Source: Pelosinus fermentans
GTDB lineage: Bacteria > Bacillota > Negativicutes > DSM-13327
Assembly: GCA_002434245.1 (NCBI GenBank)
Contig: DJJR01000004.1
Coordinates: forward strand, 1-64,000
Reading direction: 5' to 3'
Length of the DNA: 64,000 bases
Shown: piece by piece, positions 17,676-30,494 of the stretch
How the letters are laid out: each line of letters starts with the position of its first letter
Position numbering within the stretch: position 1 is the stretch's first letter
Notes under the pieces: model-generated
The model's input: only the letters and a program-made list of their open reading frames with translations
What the model was told of the DNA's origin: nothing
Database searches by the model: none
Program-made: the position numbers and the translations under genes

Positions 17676-17901
17676 TGTCACTCTCCTTACTAAGACTTGT
17701 GATAGACTTTAGACTATTAGGGCGCATATCGCACCATTGCGAGTTGATGTAGTCCAGACATACCAGGCGGCTTTCTTTTCCATATGCGACAACCCATCCA
17801 GCAGGTACATCCAGAAAAGCAGGCCAGAGAGAATATTGACCTTCCTCATTCATCAATACAAAGTAGGTACCGTTTTCGTTCTCAAAAGGATTGATCATCA
17901 T
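17659..17901 (-). CDS. MbtH-like NRPS accessory protein
   Basis: An 80-residue protein with the full MbtH signature: [33 protein letters not shown], then [17 protein letters not shown]. MbtH proteins bind adenylation domains of nonribosomal peptide synthetases and are needed for their folding or activity. The ATG overlaps the dhbF stop in an ATGA arrangement. The tail after MRPNSL ([16 protein letters not shown]) is slightly longer than usual and overlaps the exporter start. Confidence 0.95.
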   Translation of the reverse strand: MMINPFENENGTYFVLMNEEGQYSLWPAFLDVPAGWVVAYGKESRLVCLDYINSQWCDMRPNSLKSITSLSKESDNEDTA

Positions 17902-20900
17902 TTATCTCCTCCTTCATTAGTTACTGCTACACACAGTTTGCTTGCAAGTATCTGCCCAATCGCAGCCAGGGGCCCGGGCTGGCACATATCCTTGTGACGA
18001 CAATCAATATCATATTGCTCAATTTGTCCATCAATATAAGGCTTCCATGATTCTGGGTAAATGGGATCAAACCACTCAGGTATTATGGTCGATCTAAAAA
18101 ACAAGATATTCCCATTAAAGGGTTTAGGTCGGTATTGACTCAAAATACGAACTGAATTTACATACGTTTCTTTGAGGTTCAAAATAGTCCTCTCTTCTAA
18201 ACTCGCTAATGCGCTTCCATCCCGGCGAAGTATTTCAATCGTACTGGCAACATCTAACGGTTTATCTCCTAGACCATCGGGATCATAGCCACCCAAAGCA
18301 AGCAGGGCAATCAATGATTCTTCCTCATCAGGAGCATCTTTAATCGGCAAAAAGTGACTTGGATAAGCGTCGAGCATGGCAACAAGATTGATTGTTTCAC
18401 CTTGATTTTGCAGCTGAGTTGCCATTGCCTGTATGATGTTTCCTCCGAGAGACCATCCAAGGAGATGGTAAGGACCGGCTGGCTGAATGGTACGAATCTG
18501 CTTAATATAATCAGCTGCCATTTCATCCAGTGTCTGGGGAAATTCTACTAGCTCAGAAATACCCCGGGCTTGTAACCCATAGATTGGATAATCGGTCCCT
18601 AGGGATGTCATCAGTCCTGCATAGCACCAGCTAAGCCCTCCTGCCGGATGCACACAAAAGAGTGGGGGTTGTTCTCCATTGGGTCTAAGAGGCAGCAGAA
18701 CATCCAATGCACTTTGGCTAGTACCCATTTCAAGTCGTTCGGCAAGACCAGCAACCGTAGGAGCCTCAAATAAATTGCCAATATTCAATTGAACTCCGAG
18801 GGATTCACGAATTTTACTCATTAAATGCACAGCAAGCAGAGAATGACCTCCCAGGTCAAAGAAACCATCATCAATACCAACACGTGGCAAACCAAGAACT
18901 TCCATAAACAGATCACGCAGTACCTCTTCTTGAGGTGTTCTAGGTCCACGCCCTATTACTGCTGTGCCAAAATCAGGTGCCGGTAAGGCTTTGCTATCAA
19001 GCTTTCCATTGGATGTCAACGGTAAACCTGCAATGTCTACAAAAGCAGAAGGAATCATATAGTCAGGGAGAACTTCAGCGACATACCGCCGCAAATGAGC
19101 TGAATCAAAACTGCTTTTTGCAGCAGATACGATATAAGCAACTAGACGCTTATCGCCTGGCTGGTCTTCACGAAGGATTACCGCAACTTGTTCAACATTA
19201 GGATGTTTTGCAAGTACAGCCTCAATTTCCCCCAGTTCAACACGAAAACCCCGAATCTTAATCTGATGATCCGCACGCCCCATATAATCTAAGGAACCAT
19301 CTTCATGAAAGCGAGCTAAATCACCCGTACGATACATTCGAGTACCTGAGGAACTAAATGGATTCGCTACAAAACGCTGAGCCGTCAGACCGGGTCGTCC
19401 TAAATAACCACGAGCAAGTCCAGCTCCAGCAACATACAGTTCCCCCACTACTCCAGGCGGAACTGGCTGTAAGTGAGCATCTAATACGTACACATCAAGA
19501 TCTGTTATACCACAACCAACAAGACTGTTTCCTTTCCTAGAAGCAATACTCTTGTTAAGCGCAAGGTAGCTGACATGTACAGTCGTTTCCGTGATTCCAT
19601 ACATGTTGATAAGCGTTGGAGCATTTTGGGGATGCCTGCTATACCACTCTTCCAATCGACTAAGCTCAAGTGCTTCACCACCGAAAATCACGAAGCGCAA
19701 GAAAAGCTCCTGCCCAAGATCCGGACATTCTCGATCGGCCTGCATTAGTTGATAAAATGCTGACGGGGTCTGGTTAAGAACAGTTACCTTTTCACTCACA
19801 AGCAGTTGTAGAAACTCTGCTGGTGATCGACTGACGGAAAGAGGTACGACAACGAGGCGACCTCCATGCAGCAGCGCCCCCCAAATCTCCCACACCGAAA
19901 AGTCAAATGCGTAAGAATGAAACATTGTCCACACATCATCTGAATGAAAATGGAACCAGTGTTCAGTCGTTCCGAAAAGTCTAACGACATTTTGATGGGG
20001 AATGACTACGCCTTTTGGCACACCCGTTGAACCAGAAGTATAAATAATATACGCTGAATGAAAAGGTGATAATGGTTGGACACGGTCAGCATCAACCGGA
20101 TTAGCAGCTGGATACTGTTTTAATTCCTCTATTGTACTAACTTCATCAAGAATAACCTGCATTCCATTCCTTATGACAGGCAGCTTTGACGTTACATTCG
20201 AATTTGTAAAAATGCACGCAGGCAGCGCATCGCCAAGCATAAACGCAATCCGATCACTCGGATATTCTGGGTCAATAGGCAAATATGCTGCACCTGCCTT
20301 GAGTACAGCAAGCAGACCCACAATCATTTCTAATGATCTAGGCAATACCAACGCAACAAATTGTTCTGGTCCTACTCCCTTGACAATCAGCAGATGGGCG
20401 AGCTGATTGGCTCTCCTGTTTAGCTCTTCATAGGTAAATGCTGCATCCTCAAATACCACCGCAATTTCTTTAGGGCTTCGGGTAACTTGTTCCTCAAACA
20501 ATGTCGTTAAACAATTTGATCGTGTCTCTTCTGAATTTTGATTCCAATCGATGAGTATCTTTTGGCGCTCTTCTGAAGACAGGATTTCTAAACGTCCAAT
20601 CAGCTGATCCGGATCAGAAGAGGCAGCTTCCAATAACCTCAGCATACGGTCGACGAGAAGCTTAACCGTGTCACGTTTAAATAAATCTGTACTATATTCG
20701 AGAAACCCATTCAGACCAGCCGGCTGCCCCTCTTTAGTATGCAGCTCTCGAAGTTCCATCGTAAGATCAAACTTTGCAGCACCTACACTATGAAGCTGAA
20801 AATCACTTTGAAGATCAGACATTTCCAGATTCGGATCCTGCGTATTCTGTAATGCCAACATGATCTGAAACAAAGGATGCCTCGCTCTTGACCGAACTGG

Positions 20901-23900
20901 ATTAAGAGCCTCAACCAGCCACTCAAAAGGTAAATCTTGATTTTCATAAGCATTTAGATTAAACTTTCGGACTCTATGCAAAAGTTCACGGAAGCTGGGA
21001 TCACCAGATGTGTCTGTACGCAGCACTAAGGTATTAACGAACAATCCTACAAGATTGCCTAAAGCATCATCGCTGCGCCCGGCAATTGGACTGCCGATAG
21101 GAATATCAGTGCCTGCACCAAGCCGGGTAAGCAATACAGCAAGCCCAGACTGCAACACCATAAATAAGCTGGTACCACTCCCTTTGGCAAGAGCAAGTAA
21201 GCGACGATGCAGTTCTGGATTGATATAAAAATCCAGCGTTTCACCACGATAGCTAGTCTCCTCTGGACGTTTGTAATCGGTAGGATATTCTAACTGATCC
21301 GGTAGATTAGCAAGTGCCTCCTTCCAGAATTCAAGTTGTTTGTAAGCCAAACTATCTTCATTATTCACATTGCCCAAAAGATCTTCCTGCCAAAGGGCAT
21401 AATCAGCATACTGTACCGGTAACGGCGACCAATTAACAGCTGCACCAGAGCGACGTGCATTATAGGCTTCACTAAGATCACGTGTAAGTGGTGTCAGCGA
21501 CCATCCGTCTCCTGCAATATGATGTAATAAAAGCAGCAGAACATGTTCATTTGGTTCAAGTATATAAAGTTGTGCGCGAATAGCTGGCTCTGCTGCCAGA
21601 TCGAAACTATATCGTACAGCATCAGTAAGCTCATTCTGAAGTTCGGTCTTACTGCTATTCGAAATAAGCAGCTCTACGTTTGCCGCAGCAGCATCTAAAA
21701 CGTACTGATGGGAAATCCCCATCGTCTCCGGGAAGATCGTACGCAAGATTTCATGACGTTCAACCACATCATTAAGAGCTCCCTGCAGCGCACTTCGATC
21801 TAGTGTTCCAGACAGATGTACAACCATTGGAATATTATAGGTTGGACTAGGACCTTCCAGGCGGTAAAGAAACCATAGGCGGCGCTGTGCGAAAGAAAGG
21901 GGAATCTTTGACCGTTTCTCAGCTTTGTGCACAGGTAATCGTGCAGTCTTACCGCTGCGCAGCTGCTCTACAAGACCTGCAACTGTAGGCGATTCAAAAA
22001 TTTTACCAATGCCTAGTTCGACACTAAAAGTGTCACGTATGCGAATCATTAGAATGGATGCAAGAAGAGAATGACCACCTAAATCAAAAAAGCTATCATC
22101 GATCCCAATATGAGAAATCCCCAGAACCTCAGCAAACAAATCCCTCAAAATTTCCTCTTGGGGCGACCTAGGCCCGCGGTTAGTAGCCATTGCAGAGAGA
22201 TCAGGTGCCGGCAGCTCTTTGCGATTAATCTTGCCATTTGGCGTTAGCGGCAACTCACTCATTAGCACAAATGCGGAAGGTACCATATAATCTGGCAGAT
22301 GACTCCCCGCATACTGACGAAGCTCGGCTGAATCTGGACTATCGTTCAAAACAGGAACGATATAGGCTACTAAACGTTTATCTCCTGGCTGATCTTCACG
22401 AACAATAACCGTAACCTGGTCAATGCCAGAATACTTCGCAAGTACAGCCTCAATTTCTCCAAGCTCTATACGAAAACCACGCATTTTAATTTGATGATCA
22501 GCGCGGCTAATGTAATCCAAAGAACCGTCAGGACTCCAACGAACAAGGTCGCCAGTTCGATACATCCGACTTCCCTTGGGACCATAGGGATTCGCCACAA
22601 AGCGTTCAGACGTCAAAGCTGGACGACCTAAATAGCCTCGAGCAAGTCCAGTACCGGCAATATATAAATCTCCTGCAACGCCTGCAGGAACTGGCTGTAA
22701 ACCAGAATCTAACACATACATCTGAGTATTCCAAATTGGCTTTCCAATAGAAGGTACTCCCGTCTGCCCAGGATCAAGGGTAACTGCGGATGACCAAATC
22801 GTCGTTTCAGTTGGTCCATATAGATTGGTAACTTCGCAGCCTAAACCATGCAAGGCAGCTGCAAGACTGATTGGAAGTGCTTCTCCTCCAACCAGAACTC
22901 TAAGTCCACGTAACGCATTTGGATAGGTTGTCACTAGGGCATGCCAAAGCGTTGGCGTAGCTTGCATAAGCGTAATATTATTTTTTTCAAGCATATTTGT
23001 TAGGGCTAGAGGATCTTGAACGGTTTCCTTTTCAGCAATGATACAACTCGCTCCAGTGATAAGAGGAAGGAATATCTCTAAACCTGAAATATCAAAAGCG
23101 ATAGTAGTTACGGCGAGAAGTCGATCTTGCTGAGTTAGTGAGAATTGGCTTTGCATTGATTGAAGAAAATTAATTAAACTTTCCGATAGAACGACAACAC
23201 CTTTTGGCTTGCCTGTAGAACCCGACGTATAGATCATATAAGCTGGATTAAGTGGTGAAATAACCGATTTACGCTGTGAGCTCAATACGTTAGCGTCAGG
23301 ATAATTCTCAAGTATCCCAGCAATCTCTGCTGTATCAATTACAATCCTAAACTGGGTACTGTCAACGGGTACTTTTGATGCAACAGCTGTACTTGTAATC
23401 ATGCAAACAGGCCGGGCATCACTTAGCATAAATTCAATCCGGTCTGCTGGATAATCTGGATCTATGGGCAAGTACGCAGCTCCCGTCTTAAGAACAGCCA
23501 GCATAGCGATAACCATTTCTGCTGAACGTGGTATTGCTAAAGCTACAAATTTCTCAGGTCCCAGCTTTTGTTCAATCAGTAGGTGAGCAAGACGATTTAC
23601 TCTTTTATTTAACTCCTTATAACTAAGAACAGTGTCCCCGCATATTAAGGCAGTCAACTCAGGATTCTCAGAAGCTTGTCTCTCAAATAATGCTGGCAGA
23701 TCAACAGACGGTAATGTTTGAGCCGTTTGATTCCAATGAACCAATACCTGTTCACATTCCTCAGGTAAGAGAAGCTCCATCTTTCCTATGAGTTGATCTT
23801 GCTTCGCAGTTGCAATTTTTTCAAGAAAGCCTAGAAAACGTTTCTGGTGAATAGCTAAATCGCTGGGCCTGTAAACTTCAGGGTTAGCCTCTAAATCAAT

Positions 23901-25079
23901 TCTTAATCCATTTCCATCTGATTTGTTATAAACATTAATAGACAAATCATCAACAGGACCGGTCGCTAACTTATGTATAATCCCTTTATTTCCAGCAAAG
24001 TCCAGCCCGTACTCAAAAGGCATTATATTAATTTGCGGACCGAATAATCTCTGATTTTCGCCAAGCAGCTTAAGATCACGACGTAGTTCCTCATGTCGGT
24101 AATTTTTATGCCGCCCCGCGCTGCGCACTTCTTTTGAAACTTGTTTTACCAGTTCTGTAAATTCCATATCTGGTCGTACTAGCAAACGAAGCGGCAGCAA
24201 ATTCATTACCATGCTAGGAATATTCAGTGAAGCGGACCCTAACCGTCCCATCATTGGCAAACTAAGAATTACATCTTGTGCCCCTGTCAAACGGTGTACA
24301 TAAACAGCTGTTGCTGCAATCAGCGTTTCATGCCAGCTTCCTTTATATTTGTGCGCTGCGGTCTGCAAGGAATGTGTGATAGACGGTGATAAGTTAGCGG
24401 TCTGACGAAAGACGCTCTTAGAAGTCCTAGATGCTCGATTTGCTAAACTAATAACCTCCGGTCCATCTGCAAAACGTTCCAGCCAAAACTGACGATCTCG
24501 CAAAAAATTCTCTGAGGCACGATACGCTACGTCTTCTTCCAGTACCAAACGTAAAGGAGCAAAAGCACCTTCATCATAAGCAAGATTATTTATAAGTGCA
24601 GTGTAAAGGCTAGCCACACGCTGCGAAATAAGTGAAAAACCAAATCCATCCATTACAATGTGATGAATACGCTGATACCAGAAAAAGCGATTGGATGAAA
24701 CTTTAAATAAAGCTTGGCAGAAAAGAGGATCCAGTCTAAGATCAATTGGCCTTGAAAGATCATCCTTCATCCACATTTGCGCTGCTTGCTGTGGGTGTTC
24801 CTCTGTACTGACATCGAAAACATGTAATGGAAATTCAGAAGCAGGGCAAATAACCTGCCATGGTCCCTGTTCATTTACGCCAAATTTAACATGTAACGAT
24901 TCTGCTTCCCTTACAGCCTGCCTAAGGGCTAGTTCAAAGCATTCTAAATCGACTTTTCCATTAATCTCTATATATTCACCAGCATTATAAATCGGATTTT
25001 CTGGCTCAAGCTGTTGAGCGAACCAGATACCAGATTGCGCACCGGTCAAGGTCCAACGAGCTTCTTGACAATTGGGCAT
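17898..25079 (-). CDS. dhbF: Dimodular nonribosomal peptide synthetase DhbF (Gly, Thr, TE)
   Basis: A 2393-residue synthetase. The domains in order are a starter condensation domain (HHIVMDG at about 139-145) and A1 (about 460-965, [11 protein letters not shown] at about 613). Then come PCP1 (GGHSLLAS, Ser about 1003), a second C domain (HHIAGDG about 1186) and A2 (about 1523-2030, [11 protein letters not shown] about 1681). PCP2 (Ser about 2076) and a thioesterase (GWSLGG about 2210) follow. Reading the specificity positions by hand gives D-I-L-Q-L-G-L-I-W-K for A1, a glycine code, and D-F-W-N-I-G-M-V-H-K for A2, a threonine code, as in Bacillus DhbF. The predicted product is the cyclic trimer of DHB-Gly-Thr, bacillibactin. 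The start is the ATG after AAGGAGG (ten-base spacing); upstream in-frame starts overlap dhbB and lack a site. Confidence 0.95.
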   Translation of the reverse strand: MPNCQEARWTLTGAQSGIWFAQQLEPENPIYNAGEYIEINGKVDLECFELALRQAVREAESLHVKFGVNEQGPWQVICPASEFPLHVFDVSTEEHPQQAAQMWMKDDLSRPIDLRLDPLFCQALFKVSSNRFFWYQRIHHIVMDGFGFSLISQRVASLYTALINNLAYDEGAFAPLRLVLEEDVAYRASENFLRDRQFWLERFADGPEVISLANRASRTSKSVFRQTANLSPSITHSLQTAAHKYKGSWHETLIAATAVYVHRLTGAQDVILSLPMMGRLGSASLNIPSMVMNLLPLRLLVRPDMEFTELVKQVSKEVRSAGRHKNYRHEELRRDLKLLGENQRLFGPQINIMPFEYGLDFAGNKGIIHKLATGPVDDLSINVYNKSDGNGLRIDLEANPEVYRPSDLAIHQKRFLGFLEKIATAKQDQLIGKMELLLPEECEQVLVHWNQTAQTLPSVDLPALFERQASENPELTALICGDTVLSYKELNKRVNRLAHLLIEQKLGPEKFVALAIPRSAEMVIAMLAVLKTGAAYLPIDPDYPADRIEFMLSDARPVCMITSTAVASKVPVDSTQFRIVIDTAEIAGILENYPDANVLSSQRKSVISPLNPAYMIYTSGSTGKPKGVVVLSESLINFLQSMQSQFSLTQQDRLLAVTTIAFDISGLEIFLPLITGASCIIAEKETVQDPLALTNMLEKNNITLMQATPTLWHALVTTYPNALRGLRVLVGGEALPISLAAALHGLGCEVTNLYGPTETTIWSSAVTLDPGQTGVPSIGKPIWNTQMYVLDSGLQPVPAGVAGDLYIAGTGLARGYLGRPALTSERFVANPYGPKGSRMYRTGDLVRWSPDGSLDYISRADHQIKMRGFRIELGEIEAVLAKYSGIDQVTVIVREDQPGDKRLVAYIVPVLNDSPDSAELRQYAGSHLPDYMVPSAFVLMSELPLTPNGKINRKELPAPDLSAMATNRGPRSPQEEILRDLFAEVLGISHIGIDDSFFDLGGHSLLASILMIRIRDTFSVELGIGKIFESPTVAGLVEQLRSGKTARLPVHKAEKRSKIPLSFAQRRLWFLYRLEGPSPTYNIPMVVHLSGTLDRSALQGALNDVVERHEILRTIFPETMGISHQYVLDAAAANVELLISNSSKTELQNELTDAVRYSFDLAAEPAIRAQLYILEPNEHVLLLLLHHIAGDGWSLTPLTRDLSEAYNARRSGAAVNWSPLPVQYADYALWQEDLLGNVNNEDSLAYKQLEFWKEALANLPDQLEYPTDYKRPEETSYRGETLDFYINPELHRRLLALAKGSGTSLFMVLQSGLAVLLTRLGAGTDIPIGSPIAGRSDDALGNLVGLFVNTLVLRTDTSGDPSFRELLHRVRKFNLNAYENQDLPFEWLVEALNPVRSRARHPLFQIMLALQNTQDPNLEMSDLQSDFQLHSVGAAKFDLTMELRELHTKEGQPAGLNGFLEYSTDLFKRDTVKLLVDRMLRLLEAASSDPDQLIGRLEILSSEERQKILIDWNQNSEETRSNCLTTLFEEQVTRSPKEIAVVFEDAAFTYEELNRRANQLAHLLIVKGVGPEQFVALVLPRSLEMIVGLLAVLKAGAAYLPIDPEYPSDRIAFMLGDALPACIFTNSNVTSKLPVIRNGMQVILDEVSTIEELKQYPAANPVDADRVQPLSPFHSAYIIYTSGSTGVPKGVVIPHQNVVRLFGTTEHWFHFHSDDVWTMFHSYAFDFSVWEIWGALLHGGRLVVVPLSVSRSPAEFLQLLVSEKVTVLNQTPSAFYQLMQADRECPDLGQELFLRFVIFGGEALELSRLEEWYSRHPQNAPTLINMYGITETTVHVSYLALNKSIASRKGNSLVGCGITDLDVYVLDAHLQPVPPGVVGELYVAGAGLARGYLGRPGLTAQRFVANPFSSSGTRMYRTGDLARFHEDGSLDYMGRADHQIKIRGFRVELGEIEAVLAKHPNVEQVAVILREDQPGDKRLVAYIVSAAKSSFDSAHLRRYVAEVLPDYMIPSAFVDIAGLPLTSNGKLDSKALPAPDFGTAVIGRGPRTPQEEVLRDLFMEVLGLPRVGIDDGFFDLGGHSLLAVHLMSKIRESLGVQLNIGNLFEAPTVAGLAERLEMGTSQSALDVLLPLRPNGEQPPLFCVHPAGGLSWCYAGLMTSLGTDYPIYGLQARGISELVEFPQTLDEMAADYIKQIRTIQPAGPYHLLGWSLGGNIIQAMATQLQNQGETINLVAMLDAYPSHFLPIKDAPDEEESLIALLALGGYDPDGLGDKPLDVASTIEILRRDGSALASLEERTILNLKETYVNSVRILSQYRPKPFNGNILFFRSTIIPEWFDPIYPESWKPYIDGQIEQYDIDCRHKDMCQPGPLAAIGQILASKLCVAVTNEGGDK

Positions 25080-25125
25080 TCTTTCATGACCTCCTTTATA
25101 ATTAGCATTTATGATACAGCATTTC

Positions 25126-26031
25126 TTATTTTGCAGATGATAATAGATTCCACCAAGCAGAAATCGTCGGTCCTGCAGCAAGCTTCACAAAAGTAACATC
25201 AGCCCCTTTACTGCGCCATCTCTCAACAAGGCTCATCATTCTGATTGAATCTAAACCCCTGTCAATTAAGTCCTCATTGTCGTCAATATCTGATGGTGAT
25301 TCTCCAAGAAGTTCAGCAACTTGCTGGCGCACAAGCGGCTGTGTCAGACTGTGTAAATTCGCTTTTGTTGCCGTTTTGTTAGATGATAGCTGAATGCTTT
25401 TCAATTGCTCAAGCAGCAGCGCTGTTGAGATAGTTACTGCACAACGATCAGCCGCATATGTCATCGCCATCTTATGATGGTCTGCAGAAAAATCTGCTAC
25501 TGCATCGCACACAAAGAAGGTTTCCATGTCTTGCATGAAGGCATCACATGCTGTTAAAAGACAACCAATATGAGCATAAACACCACAAATAATTAGTTGA
25601 TCACGCCCTTGTTCCTGCATGATTTCCATAAGCCTGGTTCTCTTAAATGCACTGTATCGCCACTTTGTAAGCACAGTATCGCTTGCGTTAGGCGCAACCT
25701 CGTCTATAACTTTCGTTTGAGAAGGATCATCCGCAAGCCCTGGTCCCCAAAAATCTTGGAGAAGCGCTCGATCCTCAGGTCTCTGATCACCTGGCTGTGC
25801 CGTATAAACAACGGGTATACCAAGTTCTGTACATTGGACTTTTAATGATTGTATATTCTCGATAAGTTGTACTATTGGTGATTCCCCCAAGATATAAGCA
25901 TTAAGAAAATACTGTTGCATATCATGAATGAGAAGTACCGAACGTTTCGGATTTGCTTTCCACGATACTCTATTTTGAGGAAAATCTGATGCCATAGGCA
26001 TGGAATATGGTGAGATAGCCGGAATAGCCAT
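25126..26031 (-). CDS. dhbB: Isochorismatase with C-terminal aryl carrier domain
   Basis: A 301-residue bifunctional protein. The isochorismatase domain (about 1-210) has the catalytic-Asp strand [12 protein letters not shown] and the [20 protein letters not shown] segment. The aryl carrier domain (about 220-301) has [20 protein letters not shown], with the phosphopantetheine Ser at about 263. It converts isochorismate to 2,3-dihydro-2,3-dihydroxybenzoate plus pyruvate, and carries DHB to the starter condensation domain of DhbF. It lies 33 bases after dhbE. Length and fusion match DhbB/EntB. Confidence 0.95.
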   Translation of the reverse strand: MAIPAISPYSMPMASDFPQNRVSWKANPKRSVLLIHDMQQYFLNAYILGESPIVQLIENIQSLKVQCTELGIPVVYTAQPGDQRPEDRALLQDFWGPGLADDPSQTKVIDEVAPNASDTVLTKWRYSAFKRTRLMEIMQEQGRDQLIICGVYAHIGCLLTACDAFMQDMETFFVCDAVADFSADHHKMAMTYAADRCAVTISTALLLEQLKSIQLSSNKTATKANLHSLTQPLVRQQVAELLGESPSDIDDNEDLIDRGLDSIRMMSLVERWRSKGADVTFVKLAAGPTISAWWNLLSSAK

Positions 26032-26064
26032 CGAATCACTCTCCTTTATTTTTATATACCTTTA

Positions 26065-27693
26065 TTAATTTGCAGCAGCACGAACTATCAGTTTCTTAGC
26101 AATCATCTGACGCAATTTTTTCTTACTTACTTTTCCTAATGGAGTATAAGGAAATGAATGGATGAATTCAATCCGGTCAGGAATTTTAAAAGCAGCAATT
26201 CCACGTTCTCTTAAAAATCTTTTAAGCTCACCCGCAGTTGGAGTTTGGTGGCGTGGTATCACAAAAGCACATGATCTTTCCCCAAGAAATGCATCAGGCA
26301 TTGAAACAATTGCGGCATCAAGTACAGCCTCATGAGCAAGAAGATGATTCTCAACCTCTTCCGCTGCAACTTTTTCACCACCGCGATTGATTTGATCTTT
26401 ATCGCGACCTTCCACGACGATATAACCAGACTCATTCACTTTAACCAAATCCCCTGTTCGATAAAAGCCATCGGGAGTAAATGCCTTAGCATTATGTTCT
26501 TCCGCTTTGTAATACCCGCGAATGGTATAAGGTCCTCTAGTTAATAATTGTCCAACGCTGCCTGGTTCCACATCAACATCGTCTTCATCCACTACCCGAA
26601 TTTCATCATACTTTGACATGGGTCTCCCTTGCGTACTCACAATCGTTTCTTCAGAATCGTCTAATCTTGTATAATTAACTAACCCTTCGGCCATGCCAAA
26701 CACTTGCTGCAGCATACAACCAAATGCAGGTTTTACTCGGCGCGCCGCTTCCTCACTGAATTTAGCTCCACCAACTTGCAGCACTTTAAGACTAGACAAG
26801 TCATAATGGCGGGAAGATACAGCTTCAAGCCATATTAAAGCAAGTGGCGGTACAAGCGCCGTAATCGTAACGCCTTCGCGCTCAATAAGGGGAAATGCTT
26901 CATCCGGGCTGGCCCCAGCTGCAAGAACAACTCTCCCGCCTGCATACAACGTGCCAAGTACACCAGGTGAACTAAGGGGATAGTTATGAGCAACGGGAAG
27001 AGCAGCAAGATATACACTATTTTGATCTATTTGACAAATCTCATCACTGACTCTCAAGCTATATATATAATCGTCATGTGTTCGGGGAATTAACTTGGAT
27101 AACCCGGTACTCCCACCAGACAATTGAAGAAAAGCAACATCCCCAGGATTTACTTCTGGTGGTTCAGTAAGAGTATCTGCATACAGATCTGCCAAAGATA
27201 TAAACTCCTCAGAATCACCTATTACAATTACATGCTGTAAAGTTGAAACTTTACTTTTAACCTCCCTTGCAAGTGTACGATAGTCAAAATCAGCGTAACT
27301 ATCTGGAATAACGTAGGCAACGGCTTCAGTAAACTCACAAAAATAGTTAATTTCACTGCTTCGGTGTGAAGGGAGAGCAAAGACAGGTAGTGCCCCCAAC
27401 CTGAATAATGCAAAAATAACTGTAAAAAACTCAATTACATTAGGAAGGTGAAGTACCACACGATCTCCCTTCTTTATGCCGAGTGCCTGAAATCCAGCAG
27501 CTAAACGGTCAGCTTCATTGTCTAATGCTGCATAACTGAGACTTATTTCTCCCCTTGTAACGGCAATGCGTTCACTTTGGCTTTTAGCACGTTCACGCAG
27601 CATTGTGCCAAACGTTTCCCCGCGCCAGCAGTTCTCCTTCCTGTAGAAATCAGCAAACTCTTTAGGCCAAGAAGGATATTTAGTCAGCATCAT
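26065..27693 (-). CDS. dhbE: 2,3-dihydroxybenzoate-AMP ligase
   Basis: A 542-residue stand-alone adenylation enzyme of the DhbE/EntE type. The P-loop reads [17 protein letters not shown] at about 190-206, which is the EntE/DhbE variant of this core. [16 protein letters not shown] and [20 protein letters not shown] follow, with the catalytic Lys in [13 protein letters not shown]. It activates DHB as the AMP ester and loads it on the aryl carrier domain of DhbB. The start overlaps the end of dhbC by four bases (ATGA). Confidence 0.95.
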   Translation of the reverse strand: MMLTKYPSWPKEFADFYRKENCWRGETFGTMLRERAKSQSERIAVTRGEISLSYAALDNEADRLAAGFQALGIKKGDRVVLHLPNVIEFFTVIFALFRLGALPVFALPSHRSSEINYFCEFTEAVAYVIPDSYADFDYRTLAREVKSKVSTLQHVIVIGDSEEFISLADLYADTLTEPPEVNPGDVAFLQLSGGSTGLSKLIPRTHDDYIYSLRVSDEICQIDQNSVYLAALPVAHNYPLSSPGVLGTLYAGGRVVLAAGASPDEAFPLIEREGVTITALVPPLALIWLEAVSSRHYDLSSLKVLQVGGAKFSEEAARRVKPAFGCMLQQVFGMAEGLVNYTRLDDSEETIVSTQGRPMSKYDEIRVVDEDDVDVEPGSVGQLLTRGPYTIRGYYKAEEHNAKAFTPDGFYRTGDLVKVNESGYIVVEGRDKDQINRGGEKVAAEEVENHLLAHEAVLDAAIVSMPDAFLGERSCAFVIPRHQTPTAGELKRFLRERGIAAFKIPDRIEFIHSFPYTPLGKVSKKKLRQMIAKKLIVRAAAN

Positions 27694-28925
27694 TTATATA
27701 TCACATCCTTACTCAGTCCCATAGCAAACAGCATGGTACGAAACTTTGCTGACGTTTCTGCCAATTCTTCCTCTGGGGTTGATTCAGCAACCACTCCAGC
27801 TCCTGCGAATAACCGAAGGGAACGTGTCTCTACCTCTGCGCAGCGAATAGTAACTGCCCATTCACCATCACCATTTGCATCGCACCAGCCAACCATCCCT
27901 GCAAAAAATCCTCGGTCAAATGGTTCAATTTCTCCAATTGCCTCTCGTGCTAGCTCCCTAGGAGACCCGCAAACAGCAGGAGTCGGATGAAGAGCGATTG
28001 CCAGCTCTAAAGAAGAAGTCGAAGGACTTGCAATCTCCCCTTTTATCACTGTTGAAAGATGCCACATTGTCTCCGTATGCATTAACGAAGGCTTGTCCGG
28101 CACATCCAATGTAAGACAATAAGGTCTAAGAGCAGCAGCAACTGCACTAACAACAACCTGATGTTCATGTAAATCCTTAGTAGATGAAAGCAGCTCTGCA
28201 GCTAATCTCTGATCTTCTGCAGGATCTTCACTGCGAGGTCTAGAGCCTGCCAATGGATTGGCCATCAAATGTAATCCTGTTTTTGTAACAAGCAGCTCAG
28301 GGCTGGCTCCAATTAATGTTCTGCCTGTTGAGAAAAAGACAGTTAAGCCAGATTTATCTAAAACAGTCTTAGGCAAATCAACGGCGAAAGTATAACCAAG
28401 AGTATTGTGTTTTGCTAGATTATGAAGCAGCTGATGGATATTTACGGTTGTCGATGAAGTAAGGTGCAGAGATCTTGCTAACACAATTTTACTAAGATGA
28501 CCATTCTTTATATAATGAATTCCTTTTCCTACCCCTTCTTTATATTGGGCAGGTTCCGGTACAGATTTAATTTGATATGTAGATGCCATCGACGATTGTA
28601 ATGGATTGACAGAATCGAATTGTGATGGATTTGATAACTTCATCATTTCAGGTACAATCAATTGGACATTCTTTTTATAATCAAATGGCACTGCTCCTAC
28701 AACTATTGGATTGCTATAACCATGCTCTTTAGCATTTTCTAATGCAGCCAAAACACGTTCAGCAAGGCATTCCAATTGATTCTCTTTTTTGGAGTCACTC
28801 GGAATCACAGCAAAAGAACCTTTTCCCAACAGCGTTCTCTTTGGTGAAGCGAAGAAAAAATCACCAACTTGATAATCATTTAAAAGCTGTTTTTCTAATA
28901 CAGCAGAATTACTCTGATGTTTCAT
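27690..28925 (-). CDS. dhbC: Isochorismate synthase
   Basis: A 411-residue chorismate-utilising enzyme. Its conserved C-terminal core has [48 protein letters not shown] and [19 protein letters not shown]. It isomerises chorismate to isochorismate with Mg2+, the committed step to 2,3-DHB. MenF is the close alternative; the position between dhbA and dhbE decides for DhbC. It overlaps dhbE by four bases and begins 62 bases after dhbA. Confidence 0.95.
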   Translation of the reverse strand: MKHQSNSAVLEKQLLNDYQVGDFFFASPKRTLLGKGSFAVIPSDSKKENQLECLAERVLAALENAKEHGYSNPIVVGAVPFDYKKNVQLIVPEMMKLSNPSQFDSVNPLQSSMASTYQIKSVPEPAQYKEGVGKGIHYIKNGHLSKIVLARSLHLTSSTTVNIHQLLHNLAKHNTLGYTFAVDLPKTVLDKSGLTVFFSTGRTLIGASPELLVTKTGLHLMANPLAGSRPRSEDPAEDQRLAAELLSSTKDLHEHQVVVSAVAAALRPYCLTLDVPDKPSLMHTETMWHLSTVIKGEIASPSTSSLELAIALHPTPAVCGSPRELAREAIGEIEPFDRGFFAGMVGWCDANGDGEWAVTIRCAEVETRSLRLFAGAGVVAESTPEEELAETSAKFRTMLFAMGLSKDVIYK

Positions 28926-28987
28926 ATTTTTTATTGCCTCCTTTATTAACTAAATATCCTGTATTCAAAGAGATCGTTAAGCGCATT

Positions 28988-29773
28988 TTAGACTCCTAAA
29001 GTAGCTCCGCCATCCACACACAAGTCATTCATTGTAATATGACTGGCCCGCTCAGAAGCTAAAAAGAGAGCAGCATCTGCTATGTCAGAAGGTGTTGCTA
29101 TTTTTTTTAGTGGAATTCCTATTTTAAATGCTTCTGGAGAACCCTCAATAACAGCTCGTGCTCCATTTTCATCTTTCCACAGAGACCACTGCATTTCTGT
29201 ATCTGTAGACCCAGGTGAAACGATATTACAACGAATATTATACTGGGCCAGTTCTAAACCTAAACATTTAGTAAACATGGTGACAGCAGCTTTGGAAGCT
29301 GCATAAGCTGCCATTGCTATTCGAGGAACTCTTGTGGCATTTGACCCAACAGTTACAATTGATCCTTTCTGGCGAGAAATCATGTGCTTACTCACAGAAC
29401 GGGATACATTAAAGACCCCTGTTGAGTTAACTGCAAAAGTCTTCTCCCAATCCTGATCACTAAGTGAACGAATTAAGCCTATACGCAGCACACCAGCGAC
29501 ATTTACTAAAATATCAATAGGACCAATATCATCTTCAATCAAATCTACAACTGTAGTAACAGCTTTACTATCACTGATATCTACGGGAAAAGCCTCTACA
29601 TTGCATCCTTGTAACTTCAATTCATTTACAAGACTATTAAGTTTTGCTGCATTATGATCTAATATAGCAACAACTGCACCGGATTCAATTAATGCCCGAA
29701 CGACAGACTCTCCAATGCCTTGGGCACCTCCTGTAACAAGCGCAATCTTCCCTTTCATTTTTAAATAGTTCAT
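28988..29773 (-). CDS. dhbA: 2,3-dihydro-2,3-dihydroxybenzoate dehydrogenase
   Basis: A 261-residue short-chain dehydrogenase. The NAD-binding glycine motif [12 protein letters not shown] is at about 14-25, NVAGVLRIG at about 89, the catalytic Ser is in [12 protein letters not shown], and YAASKAA supplies the Tyr and Lys. The C-terminus GGATLGV is typical of DhbA/EntA. It oxidises dihydro-DHB to 2,3-DHB. It is the first gene of the operon and has an AAAGGAAATG-type ribosome binding site. A Fur box lies about 135 bp upstream. Confidence 0.94.
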   Translation of the reverse strand: MNYLKMKGKIALVTGGAQGIGESVVRALIESGAVVAILDHNAAKLNSLVNELKLQGCNVEAFPVDISDSKAVTTVVDLIEDDIGPIDILVNVAGVLRIGLIRSLSDQDWEKTFAVNSTGVFNVSRSVSKHMISRQKGSIVTVGSNATRVPRIAMAAYAASKAAVTMFTKCLGLELAQYNIRCNIVSPGSTDTEMQWSLWKDENGARAVIEGSPEAFKIGIPLKKIATPSDIADAALFLASERASHITMNDLCVDGGATLGV

Positions 29774-29906
29774 CTTACCATTTCCTTTCTTTAAACATTG
29801 ACCGATAAACCCAGGTGTAACACTATCCTTAAAAATAAAAACATAATTGAGTTACAGTAATCCCCCCCTTTATCTTCCATTATCAATCTATCTTTCAAGC
29901 ATCTAA

Positions 29907-29921
29907 TGATAATAATTATCA
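29907..29921. promoter_or_regulatory. Fur box of the dhb siderophore operon
   Basis: TGATAATAATTATCA is an exact 7-1-7 inverted repeat (TGATAAT-A-ATTATCA), the Bacillus-type Fur operator. A second, partial half-site (TGATATTGATAAT on the minus strand) overlaps it. A promoter candidate TTGAAT, 18 bp, TATCAT lies across the site. Iron-bound Fur would block transcription of dhbACEBF and the downstream genes. Confidence 0.9.
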
Positions 29922-30104
29922 ATATCATTATTCAATATAATACCAATTTAAAAAATACCAGTAAATGGATATATTTCCAAATATTAATGTATTTTTTTCG
30001 ATGATATTCTCTAAATAAAATTCTGCGGTAAATATGGATATACATTTTAACGTTTTATAGTCACCTTTCGAAGAACTAAGCACGCAAATTGCCTCAATCT
30101 AGTT

Positions 30105-30134
30105 GACTGCATAATTTAGCCAAATTATGCAGTC
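30105..30134. repeat. Perfect 13-bp inverted repeat
   Basis: GACTGCATAATTT / AAATTATGCAGTC with a four-base loop (AGCC). No T-run follows directly on either strand. It lies ten bases from the next hairpin and could be the body of a small RNA or an operator. Confidence 0.7.
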
Positions 30135-30143
30135 ATATAAAAA

Positions 30144-30163
30144 AGCAGGCAAAATAGCCTGCT
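30144..30163. terminator. Bidirectional terminator-like hairpin
   Basis: AGCAGGC / GCCTGCT with a six-base loop, followed by AATTTTTT on the plus strand and by six T on the minus strand. Confidence 0.7.
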
Positions 30164-30247
30164 AATTTTTTATCTATATTAAATTATGTGTTTGTACCTG
30201 TTGACAGTAATTCAAAAGCATTAAAGCCAAAAAGACTCAGTGAACAT

Positions 30248-30277
30248 AAAAAAGGGTTTGCATCTCTGCAAACCCTT
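30248..30277 (-). terminator. Terminator of tRNA-Lys
   Basis: A perfect 10-bp stem AAGGGTTTGC / GCAAACCCTT with a six-base loop is followed by six T on the minus strand, eight bases after the tRNA CCA end. Confidence 0.92.
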
Positions 30278-30285
30278 GAATTTAC

Positions 30286-30361
<76 letters not shown>

Positions 30362-30494
30362 GTATTAATTTCAGCAACATTTATATGATATACTAAAATG
30401 TTATACTTGTCAACCATTTTATCATTTTATTCGATCACCAGCCACCCTAAGCTCTCCTTTTACAGCTGGAAGTTAAGAAGATTTAGATAATCTA

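Larger units (their letters stand above)
29774..30285. other. Leader and promoter region of the dhb operon plus hairpins
   Basis: No gene is seen. The half near dhbA holds a 130-base leader and the Fur box at 29907-29921. The other half holds a perfect 13-bp inverted repeat (30105-30134), a second hairpin (30144-30163) and the tRNA-Lys terminator (30248-30277). Confidence 0.7.

Noticed and set aside
25080..25181. Longer N-terminus of DhbF
   Set aside because: It overlaps dhbB, lacks a ribosome binding site and adds residues not found before the condensation domain; the ATG at 25079 has AAGGAGG.
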